Source: QPIN01 sp965224575 (lineage in GTDB: Bacteria; Pseudomonadota; Gammaproteobacteria; Methylococcales; Methylomonadaceae). Taken from it: DNA of 64,000 nt. Shown in pieces: positions 35,174 through 42,451 of the stretch. Under the pieces are notes generated by a model. The model worked only from the letters and a program-made list of their open reading frames with translations, did no database searches and was not told where the DNA came from. A program made the translations under genes and the position numbers. Positions within the stretch are counted from its first letter, which is position 1, and every line of letters begins with the position of its first letter. The DNA is taken from assembly GCA_965224575.1 (NCBI GenBank), contig CBDCZQ010000006.1:2542001-2606000 (forward strand), in the 5' to 3' direction.

Positions 35174-36736
35174 TCAATCAGATAAAAACGGTAAAGGAAA
35201 CTTCTCTCCAAACCTATAAGGAAATCTTAGCCCTACAACAAAATCTGAAGCATCCTCGGTTAGACCAAAACCCACAAAAGGTTCAACAGATAATCTCTTA
35301 CCCAGTTGGATAGTTGTACTAAACTGAAGAGAATGCGAATCCATTGATGACCCAGGAATTTTTGCCCCATTTTTTTCAATTCGCCCTGTAAGACTGCCGG
35401 ACAATGATGAAGAAAAGCTCACTCGGTCATTCATGGAATAACCTGCACCAACTGAGTATGAAATCGTATCAGAAGGATCTACTCCACGCTCCTCAAATGC
35501 AGCAGCATATCCAAATGAACCGAAAAAGACGACTGGGTCAATTGTTTTGACTAATGACACGCCTCCTTTCACACCCCAATATCCAGCACCTAGTCCTCTA
35601 TTATAATTTCCTGTAGGAGCCTGACCACTTAGACTCAAGGTAACAGTTGGAATATTTCCGCTTTCAGACAAGGCATTATAACTAAGTGACCCACTAACAT
35701 CTCCTACCCCTACGGCATTCGAATGACTTACAGGTGGAGTATTAATATTGAAAGGTTGATTGTCATTGTTTTGCTCAAAGTAACCATAAGGCACAGATAG
35801 AGCAAACTCCAAATCATCGATAATTCCATAACGCATTGTAAAATTAGCATCAGCAGAACGGGTAGTCAATTTAGGTGTTGTACCTAAACTATTACTCGCT
35901 GGAGCAAAGCCGAAGGTATTTACAGTCGTGCCTTGAGCATAAGATAGACCTAATTCAACTTCGAGTTCACCTGGTCTATATAACACTTTTTTCCCTCTCA
36001 AAAAAGTATCCAATCCTCTTTTAGCTTCCTCTGCTTCTTCCTCTCTAGTTGGTTCACTACTAACTTCTTCTGTTCGTTTATTAGGCTCTGTTTTATCAGA
36101 AGTGTTTTTTTTAGCTTTCCCTGCCATTGCCATCTCTTGCTTTTCAGATCCTTGTGATTTTGTCTTCTGCCCCACTGTTAAATCATGTTCGGTTAGCGCC
36201 AGTTTCTCTAGTAACAATTGCATCTGGGCTTTAAGTGTCTCGACTTCCTGCTCAAGTTTTACATAATCTTTTTTTGGAACATATTCTTCGGTTTTATTTT
36301 TGTTCTGAGCTGAAAAAACAGTTGATCGTGCGCGTTTAGGGTTAACTGGAGCAAAAGATTTACCACGTTTTTCAGCGACTTTAACCACATGAACTTTATC
36401 TCCAAATCCTGCTTTCCGTAAACGATTTAAGGCTCGCTCAAAATTCGATTTAGACGAAAAAAGACCTGCGCTCACAATATACCCGTGTTTCAACTTTTTA
36501 ATCTTTGTTTCAAAACCCAGCTTGCGTAGCTTGGTGGCAACACCATTTATCTCTGCGCGAGTCTGATATACACCTAGCCTTAAACCTTGTAACTTGTGTT
36601 GGTCATTGATTACAGCGGGGGTAACTGGAGAACTGTCTATTGCATAAGAAATTCCTGTTATAGCCAGCATTATTGTAAATAAAAAACTACGTGCGTAAAA
36701 TAAAATAGAGTTATTTAACATTTTATGACTCTTCAT
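35174..36736 (-). CDS. Outer-membrane beta-barrel with N-terminal SPOR and coiled coil (FapF-like)
   Basis: About 520 residues from the ATG at 36736 (also possible: 36820 or 36721). A signal peptide ends ITGISYA. A SPOR-like domain follows (LGVYQTRAEINGVATKLRKL, then GYIVSAGLFSSKSNFERALNRL). A coiled coil (KLEQEVETLKAQMQLLLEKL) and a charged, low-complexity linker lead to a barrel of about 260 residues, starting RPGELEVELGLSYAQGT, with alternating strands, and ending in a run like DFVVGLRFPYRFGE. Barrel, coiled coil and the neighbouring C39 peptidase recall FapF, the outer-membrane exporter of functional amyloid. The SPOR part is not a normal FapF feature. It lies 182 bp downstream of the C39 gene on the same strand. 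Confidence 0.75.
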   Translation of the reverse strand: MKSHKMLNNSILFYARSFLFTIMLAITGISYAIDSSPVTPAVINDQHKLQGLRLGVYQTRAEINGVATKLRKLGFETKIKKLKHGYIVSAGLFSSKSNFERALNRLRKAGFGDKVHVVKVAEKRGKSFAPVNPKRARSTVFSAQNKNKTEEYVPKKDYVKLEQEVETLKAQMQLLLEKLALTEHDLTVGQKTKSQGSEKQEMAMAGKAKKNTSDKTEPNKRTEEVSSEPTREEEAEEAKRGLDTFLRGKKVLYRPGELEVELGLSYAQGTTVNTFGFAPASNSLGTTPKLTTRSADANFTMRYGIIDDLEFALSVPYGYFEQNNDNQPFNINTPPVSHSNAVGVGDVSGSLSYNALSESGNIPTVTLSLSGQAPTGNYNRGLGAGYWGVKGGVSLVKTIDPVVFFGSFGYAAAFEERGVDPSDTISYSVGAGYSMNDRVSFSSSLSGSLTGRIEKNGAKIPGSSMDSHSLQFSTTIQLGKRLSVEPFVGFGLTEDASDFVVGLRFPYRFGEKFPLPFLSD

Positions 36737-36917
36737 ACAAAATTCTACAATACCATCATTTCTTGCGGCTATGAGCAGTGGCGCTAAAAGCCTTAAAAAA
36801 AACCTTATGTTTTTTTTCATTATTTATTAAATTTATTTAAGAACATACTTTAAGTATAACTTATAGTACCTTGAAGTAAATAAAATAGTAGGCTTGCAGA
36901 TAAAGCTAATCAGTAAA

Positions 36918-37661
36918 TTATTGAGCTTGTGGTCGTAGCGGTCGTGACCTCACCATCAAATTTGATGAATGATTTTGGAAGTTACTTACCCTATTGATGA
37001 TCCTGCGTTGGTCTGGCAAAACATAGTCATCAGGTCGTGATAGAGCTAATTTATACGCGTTAATCAGTTCCTCTCCATCTTTTCCAAGAACAAATACGAT
37101 ACCACTATATTCTTCTAAAAAATGGGCAGTATTCAAACGAAGATTACCTCGTGTAGGATCCGCCAAAAACACACGATCTCCTGCCACACCCCGCAGAACA
37201 GCAAAATGATGGTAACCTAACGGTTTGACAAAAACGATGACCGGTGTGTTTAATTTTCTCAGCTGATCCAATGTTAAACGAAAACCAGCCGCCTGGTACC
37301 CTTTTAGATTTGCTACCGCTTTAAGATCCAAAAGAGAAAATCCATTTTCTTTTTTTCTCTTTTTTTCTTTTTCTGGCAGATCTTTTATCGAAATATCAAG
37401 CAAAGCAAGTATTTCTTTTTCAGAGGTATCTTCACCAAAATAATTGCTCATAAGAGTTGCTAAAGCGGCAGCACCACAAGAATAATCAAGCTCCTGTTTA
37501 ATAACGTGTAAGTGACGAAGTTCCATAACCGTATGTCGCTTCACAATTTCGATTTCATTTGTTCCAGAAATATTTAAATCGGTATTCTCAGATAAATTAC
37601 TACAACCAACTAAAAGAAATAATAAAAAAAAATAAACGAGAGCTTGTCGTATTTTATTCAT
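36918..37661 (-). CDS. Lipoprotein C39 family peptidase (FapD-like)
   Basis: 247 residues from the ATG at 37661. A lipoprotein signal (LLFLLVGC, lipid Cys20) anchors it in the membrane facing the periplasm. The papain-like C39 domain has QELDYSCGAAALATLM (catalytic Cys62), GYHHFAVLRGV (His152) and LADPTRG (Asp168), so the triad is complete. C39 peptidases usually cut after double glycine; most are fused to ABC transporters in the cytoplasm, but this one is a periplasmic lipoprotein, like FapD. The 102-aa peptide with a double-glycine propeptide, encoded 605 bp upstream on the same strand, is the obvious substrate candidate. A C-terminal 50-residue basic tail is not needed for the triad. Confidence 0.85.
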   Translation of the reverse strand: MNKIRQALVYFFLLFLLVGCSNLSENTDLNISGTNEIEIVKRHTVMELRHLHVIKQELDYSCGAAALATLMSNYFGEDTSEKEILALLDISIKDLPEKEKKRKKENGFSLLDLKAVANLKGYQAAGFRLTLDQLRKLNTPVIVFVKPLGYHHFAVLRGVAGDRVFLADPTRGNLRLNTAHFLEEYSGIVFVLGKDGEELINAYKLALSRPDDYVLPDQRRIINRVSNFQNHSSNLMVRSRPLRPQAQ

Positions 37662-37676
37662 GCCAGCATACTCCAC

Positions 37677-38266
37677 TTTAACCGTCCGAACGAAAATTCA
37701 GAAACACGGCGAACATAAATATATGCGGCAACCTGGGGAATTAATTTTTGGGATGGTGTATACACAATATCAATCTTTTTTTGTAAAATAGACTACCGCC
37801 GTCTATAATTAATCAAAGGAACATAGCTTTTAACAAACCACAGATAATTTTTTTGTAGTTTGGAATGTTTTTATGGGAAAGAGGAGGAGCTTTAGCCTCG
37901 ACCGTAGTAAGATGCCTATGCAATAAAGTCTAACTTTATTAGAAAGAGAGTAATTCAAAAGATGATGCACTTTTTAGATTACATTTGAAAACTTAGATTG
38001 TGATTTCTATACCAGTCGTTTATGATATGAAACCCTTGCTCTGAGAAAGCTTTATAGAAAGGTGAAACCTTTGGTTGACGAGTATAGCCATAACTCATGA
38101 ACCCTACCAAAAATTTCACCTTATTAAATTAAATTTATAGTCGAATAATCTGTAGCCGGATGATTTCTGCGAATTGTATATGATCGAATGTCATATTACT
38201 CGTAGCTAGATTAATTTCAAAATCATAGAAGACTAACTGAAGAACTTATCCACTATAAATTTAAGC
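37677..38266. other. 590-bp intergenic region between peptide and peptidase genes
   Basis: No supported gene. A small TAGAC-TACCGCC-GTCTA hairpin lies at about 37782-37799. The length suggests that the C39 gene has its own promoter, even though the peptide gene lies on the same strand. Confidence 0.4.
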
Positions 38267-38575
38267 TTAAAGACCGCCAGTAACTGATAGAAAGTTTGCG
38301 CCGGTTACTGGTGCATCATTAGCAACTGCAAAATGAGCTCCTTGAGCACCTCCAATTTCTGAACAAAGTGCAACGCCTCCAGGGTTTCCGTTACCTGCCC
38401 TTGCACCAGGGACTGAGCAAGTTGCTCCGCCTTCTGTAGTAGCTAATTCTGAATCTTGAAGTGCTACTGGAGTAGCGCCTTGTAATACAGTAAGTGCTTG
38501 AAAATCAGTTGCCATAGCAGTAGAAGACAACAAAGCAACAGATAAGGTAGTTCCAATTAATATTAAATTTTTCAT
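38267..38575 (-). CDS. Secreted peptide with Sec signal plus double-glycine propeptide
   Basis: 102 residues. Residues 1-22 are a Sec signal (VALLSSTAMA). Residues 23-50 form a propeptide, LQDSELATTEGG, matching the double-glycine leader consensus (LS/D-xEL-x-GG). Cleavage after Gly50 would release 52 residues with one cysteine pair (CX17C) and the motifs GGVALCSEIGG, HFAVANDAPV and NFLSV. The same pattern is repeated six times in the 519-residue protein at 33354. The combination of Sec signal and GG propeptide fits processing in the periplasm by the lipoprotein C39 peptidase. It could be a fibre subunit, a nucleator or a bacteriocin-like peptide. The ribosome site is weak (GAGAAT). Confidence 0.78.
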   Translation of the reverse strand: MKNLILIGTTLSVALLSSTAMATDFQALTVLQGATPVALQDSELATTEGGATCSVPGARAGNGNPGGVALCSEIGGAQGAHFAVANDAPVTGANFLSVTGGL

Positions 38576-38647
38576 TATATTATTCTCATTTTAATAGTTT
38601 AATGGAGAAGTAATTGATCAAAGTTTTTTTTAACAAAAAGGATGCTG

Positions 38648-38669
38648 ATTATTACAAGTTTGTAATAAT
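38648..38669. promoter_or_regulatory. 22-bp perfect palindrome upstream of the peptide gene
   Basis: ATTATTACAA-GT-TTGTAATAAT has perfect 10-bp arms and lies 73 bp upstream of the peptide start codon. It is a good candidate for a repressor or activator operator of that gene. The binding protein is unknown. Confidence 0.5.
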
Positions 38670-38707
38670 ACAACGGTTAAATAACTTTTGACTAAATACT
38701 TAATGAT

Positions 38708-38729
38708 GAGGGTTACTTCACTAACCCTC
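38708..38729. promoter_or_regulatory. Hairpin upstream of the peptide gene
   Basis: GAGGGTTA-CTTCAC-TAACCCTC forms a perfect 8-bp stem 133 bp upstream of the peptide gene. No T-run follows on the minus strand, so it is more likely a regulatory or protective structure than a terminator. Confidence 0.35.
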
Positions 38730-38834
38730 GATTTAAATCATATCACTCACGGAAGGTGGCAAGCAATAAATGATTGATTTATCTAATATTTATTTTTTTA
38801 AATGAGAAGCTCTTCATGTTTTTAACAATTTTTA

Positions 38835-38850
38835 TGTGATGTACATCACG
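38835..38850. promoter_or_regulatory. CRP/FNR-type binding site candidate
   Basis: TGTGATGTACATCACG matches the CRP half-sites TGTGA-N6-TCACA except for the last base and contains a 14-bp perfect palindrome. It lies 260 bp upstream of the peptide gene and 140 bp before the reverse transcriptase remnant, so its target is not certain. Confidence 0.45.
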
Positions 38851-39249
38851 ATAAAAAACAAGAAAGTTTTTATTTTTTTAAACAAATGCTATAGTTGAAA
38901 ATTTTGCTTGCTAGTCATTAGCAACTAGTAGCTAATGACTTGAACAACTACTTCTAATTCAATCCAAAAAACTCGCATAATGTATGTTTTTTGCGTATTA
39001 CCCATACCGTCAGAAAACATTGCAGAGGACAAATCTATTTATGTCGCTATGCCGATGATTTTGTCTGTACCTTTGAAGAAGTAAACGATGCAGAGCGATT
39101 CTATAAAGCCCTGAGTCAGCGACTTGAAAAGTTTGGCTTGCAGGTTGCAGAAGACAAAACGCGAATCATAGAGTTTAGTCACTGTAGAGTACGAGTCAAG
39201 ACCAAGTTTGACTTCCTGGGGTTTGAATTTCGCTGGGGAGTTAATAGGT

Positions 39250-39259
39250 GGGGTAGACC
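39250..39259. repeat. 10-bp target duplication of ISAs1-family element (left)
   Basis: GGGGTAGACC occurs here and again at 40517-40526, exactly flanking the element. The copy belongs to the reverse transcriptase gene and shows that the element inserted there by transposition. Confidence 0.85.
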
Positions 39260-40516
39260 CACAGCTTTCTCATAAAAAATTCACTTGTCTTAACATAGAG
39301 ATTAATGCTTGAGGCGAATCAGTAAACTTTTCAATAGTCGCTTGGAAATTATTTATCCCCTTTTTACTCCAACGTATTAAGTTCATGGAAAAACAACGTA
39401 ATTTGCCCATTATCAATGCCTGACAACCTTCTTTTGTTTTAACTGAATCTTCACCAAAAGTAACATCTAACTTCCAATTATTAGATTCAACAACCCAGTG
39501 CCCACGGATGGTCTTCGCTAAATGATCGACTGTATACTGTTGATGAGCATTCTCATAATTACTGAGATAATAGCTTGTATCAGCCGTTGTTTCTTGCGTT
39601 GATTTATTAAATGTTTCACGATTCATTACCACCAGCGTTCGCAAACCACTTCTGTTCCAGCGACTATCAAGGCTTGATAAGTCGAGCGGATGAAGATGGG
39701 CTTCACGCGTACAAACAAGACCGCGAAATGATTCATGGTCAACCGTTTCAGCAAGTGATGATTGTCTTCCTAAGTCGCGGCAATAGTCGAGCAGTTTGGG
39801 CTGGTTTTCTTTTACTTGAATTAGATACTGTCCTCCTGCCTGTTCAATTTGAGTCATTGTTTCAGGATTGCAATGATGAGCATCTAAACTCATTTTAGCT
39901 TTATCTAGCCTTGTTTCTTTCATAAACTCACGCATGACGGGTATTTCACTGGATTTGTCCCCCGCTTGGCAAGCTTGAGCAACATCAATCTAGCTCTCAT
40001 GTGAAACCACATGGATAATCGCTTGTTTTTCGCCTGATTTCAGCGTGCCTCTTAGCACTTTTCCATCAGCACTCAGCCATTCATCTTGGATTAAAGCTTT
40101 CATTTGTTCTCCGTAACAATCATTGATGATGACACTCAGTGCAACCTAGTCCAGCTTTGCAAGCATTCTTGGTAAATGAGATCGAGAAATAACCGTGGCA
40201 TCATGAATCCCCGTTATTTCCCGTAACCAATGAATTTTATTGCTCATATAGCGGTGGATGCTTGATACTTTTGAGCGATTAACCAAAGTAGCAAAAACAA
40301 AAGTCACAATCAATATGACCAGTGAATGCCTTTTTCCACGATTGTCACGCGTGTCAGTTAAGTTCTTTAACGCATTGATAAACTTTATTTCTTTTGTTCC
40401 AACGTTAATTTCAAGTTCAGGGTTAGTTAATGTAGATAATTCAGTTGATGACACAATATTATGAAAAACCATATATTCTACAGCATATCAATTGGTTTTT
40501 TTATGAGAAAGCTGTG
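39260..40516 (-). mobile_element. ISAs1-family insertion sequence with target duplication
   Basis: 1257 bp. Terminal inverted repeats begin CACAGCTTTCTCATAAAAAA at both ends and are flanked by the 10-bp direct repeat GGGGTAGACC (39250-39259, 40517-40526). The single transposase gene is broken by two in-frame TAG codons. It inserted into the reverse transcriptase gene. Confidence 0.9.
39270..40472 (-). pseudogene. ISAs1-family (H-repeat-like) transposase with two in-frame TAG codons
   Basis: One continuous frame of 401 codons from 40472, broken only by TAG at 40146-40148 and at 39990-39992. The N-terminal part (LTDTRDNRGKRHSLVILIV and LREITGIHDATVISRSHLPRMLAKLD) and the middle (DCYGEQMKALIQDEWLSADGKVLRG) match the DDE_Tnp_1-associated ISAs1 pattern. 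The C-terminal part starts after the second TAG at MREFMKETRL and has HWVVESNNWKLDVTFGED. The first TAG probably replaces Trp and the second Gln, both by a single change. TAG ends normal genes elsewhere in the window (ung, for example), so readthrough is not the default; this is a decayed copy. Confidence 0.85.
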
Positions 40517-40526
40517 GGGGTAGACC
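40517..40526. repeat. 10-bp target duplication of ISAs1-family element (right)
   Basis: Second copy of GGGGTAGACC. The reverse transcriptase frame resumes directly after it. Confidence 0.85.
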
Positions 40527-40581
40527 CACGTTGAAACGTCGTACCTCACGAAATAAATTATTTGTATCGATAGCAAAATTC

Positions 40582-41329
40582 GGCATTGTTAATTTAATAT
40601 AGTTTTGTTATTCTACTATTTTTATTTGAGAGAATAACAATGACGACATGCCCTTCTTGCCATATGGAAGGCTGTACTAAAGACGGTATAGTTAAAGAGA
40701 AACAGAGGTATAAATGCAAGTCATGTGGCTATAGGCATACAGTGAAATACCTTGGCAAAAGTCCTGACATTAAACGTCAAGCGCTCCAGCTATATCTTGA
40801 AGGACTTGGGTTTAGATCAATAGGGAGATTTCTTAATTGTAGTCATGTTGCTGTTTATAAATGGATCAAGGCGCATGGCGAATCAATAGAACCGCTACGT
40901 TCTGACAAAGATATAGAAGTTGTTGAGTTAGATGAAATGCACACCTATATTGGCTCAAAAAAAACTATTGCTGGATTTGGATTGCTGTTGATCGAAATGG
41001 AAAACGTTTCCTCCACTGCGAAGTGGGTTCCCGTGATACAGCAACAGGACAGCGGTTATGGGAAGCCATTAAAGACAAAAACATGAAAGGTGTCATGAGT
41101 GATTACTGGAGTCCTTATGAAAAATTTGTTCCAAAAGAAATGCATACTCAATCAAAAGCCGAAACCTATACCGCGGAAGGTTATAATAGTTTGTTTAGAC
41201 ATTTTCTTGCGCGGTTAAGACGAAAGTCAAAATGTTACAGTAAAAGTAAGAAAATGCTCAAATATTCAGTTATGCTTTTGATGCTAAAATGGAATGGACA
41301 ACTAAAAGCTATACTAAATTAACAGTGCC
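40582..41329 (+). mobile_element. IS1-family insertion sequence
   Basis: 748 bp. The ends are GGCATTGTTAATTTAATATA and, in reverse, GGCACTGTTAATTTAGTATA. It carries an IS1-type transposase with a frameshift at an A8 run. No target duplication is seen (left GCAAAATTC, right ATAATATTT), so adjacent DNA was lost or rearranged; the reverse transcriptase 3' end is missing on this side. Confidence 0.85.
40640..41322 (+). CDS. IS1-family transposase in two frames joined at an A8 run
   Basis: The first frame (40640-41086) has a zinc ribbon (CPSCHMEGC, CKSCGYRH), a helix-turn-helix and the DDE start ELDEMHTYIGSKK. The A8 run follows at about 40958-40965. A -1 shift there gives NYCWIWIAVDRNGKR and leads into EVGSRDTATGQRLWEAIKD, VMSDYWSPYEKF and the C-terminus at 41322. 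IS1 elements use a programmed -1 shift at an A-run, so this may be functional; but the site lies later in the protein than the classic insA/insB junction, so a random loss of one A is equally possible. About 228 residues if joined. Confidence 0.8.
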
Positions 41330-41416
41330 ATAATATTTTGAGCCCAAGCAACTGTTAAATGATCTGGGTGAGAGATGATGTAGAAGTTTTTAAATAATTG
41401 CATATTTTTAAAATCT

Positions 41417-42376
41417 TTAAATGTCTAGTGTTCTAACATTTATTTCTTTCATTAACTTATCAAGTTCTTCAAGATTAAATAACTGTGTTCCTTTCTGTTT
41501 TGCCGTGCCGGCACCACAGGCAACAGCAAGTTTTAGTGTCTGATCAGGCGATTTTTTCTGTGCAAAAGCATGAGCTAGCCCTGCAACCATTGAATCACCA
41601 GCGCCCACAGTTGAAATAACCTTTATTCGTGGTGAGTTGCAAAAATAGCTGTTATCTGGTGTAGTTAAAATAGCCCCTTTTTCACCCAATGAAACACAAA
41701 CATATTGTGTGCCTTGTTGGGTAATAGTACGTGCTTCAGTGGCGATTTGTTCAATGCTATGTAAAGTTTTATTTTGTAATAATTCTAGCTCATGGAGATT
41801 AGGTTTTATTAAAAAAGGATTGCTGATAAGCGCTTTTTTTAAGCTGATAAGAGGTGCGTCTATAATGGCTTTAGCACCTTGCATTTTTAATTTAGTGTTG
41901 ATATGAAGATAGGTTTCATCTGAAATGCCTGGGGGAAGTGATCCAGTTAAAATACCGATGCCTTGGTTGCAAATTGTTAAAAACTGATCAATAATTTGTT
42001 CTAATTGTTGGGGGGTAATAGTAGGGCCAGCAGCATTTATTTCATATTGATGATGAGGTGAATGTTGAAGAATGGTGGTATTTATACGTGTTTCTCCTTC
42101 TACTTGTAATGTAGATATATGTTCAAGTTCTTGTTTTAACATCGTATCAAGAAACTTTCCCATTGTTCCAGCGATAATGCAGCAAGTGTGAGAGTTGGTA
42201 TTAAGTTTTTCTAGCGCTCTTCCAACATTAATTCCTGTTCCACCAGGATCATAAGAAGTAGAGGCTGCTCGTGATTTTTGGTCGTGAATTAGACGGTCAA
42301 CTTGGTAAGTCAGGTCTATTGCTGGGTTGAGGGAAAGACTGACAATAGGGTGTTGAGGAGGTATTGCGGTTTTCAC
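41417..42376 (-). CDS. PfkB-family sugar kinase (1-/6-phosphofructokinase type)
   Basis: Phosphorylates a sugar phosphate with ATP; the position by gap and pyk suggests fructose-6-phosphate or tagatose/fructose-1-phosphate. The 319-residue protein shows SLNPAIDLTYQVDRL, PGGTGINVGRAL (PfkB signature 1), TGSLPPGISDETY, KPNLHELELL and the catalytic STVGAGDSMVAGL with the base Asp. It most resembles the LacC/FruK/PfkB subgroup; the exact substrate cannot be told. It is the last gene of the gap-pyk-pfkB unit, 75 bp after pyk, with a hairpin between them. An IS1-family element lies 87 bp downstream of its stop. Confidence 0.88.
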   Translation of the reverse strand: MKTAIPPQHPIVSLSLNPAIDLTYQVDRLIHDQKSRAASTSYDPGGTGINVGRALEKLNTNSHTCCIIAGTMGKFLDTMLKQELEHISTLQVEGETRINTTILQHSPHHQYEINAAGPTITPQQLEQIIDQFLTICNQGIGILTGSLPPGISDETYLHINTKLKMQGAKAIIDAPLISLKKALISNPFLIKPNLHELELLQNKTLHSIEQIATEARTITQQGTQYVCVSLGEKGAILTTPDNSYFCNSPRIKVISTVGAGDSMVAGLAHAFAQKKSPDQTLKLAVACGAGTAKQKGTQLFNLEELDKLMKEINVRTLDI

Positions 42377-42414
42377 AAAGGAGGTGTGATGTTTGTCGGG
42401 AGATGGGGATAATA

Positions 42415-42445
42415 TCTGCGCTCAAAAAAGATTTTTAAGCGCAGA
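42415..42445 (-). terminator. Hairpin between pyk and the PfkB-family gene
   Basis: TCTGCGCT at 42415-42422 pairs with AGCGCAGA at 42438-42445; the loop is AT-rich. It lies just after the pyk stop codon on the minus strand, without a T-run behind it, and may lower or separate expression of the kinase gene downstream. Confidence 0.5.
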
Positions 42446-42451
42446 ATATGT

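Larger units (their letters stand above)
38991..40581 (+). pseudogene. Group II intron reverse transcriptase remnant, split by an ISAs1-family element
   Basis: The stretch 38994-39259 encodes CRGQIYLCRYADDFVCTFEE with the YADD catalytic motif, and ends FLGFEFRWGVNRWGRPT. After the inserted element and its duplicated target, the frame continues from 40527 as LKRRTSRNKLFVSIAKF, the usual thumb/X sequence. The reading frame is restored if one target copy is removed. The 5' half (palm/finger start) is missing before 38994 and the 3' end is lost at the IS1-family element starting at 40582. This is a dead fragment of a mobile intron. Confidence 0.85.

Noticed and set aside
39611..39898. 95-codon plus-strand frame inside the ISAs1-family element
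   Set aside because: Lies entirely antisense to the transposase, which is clearly the real coding strand.
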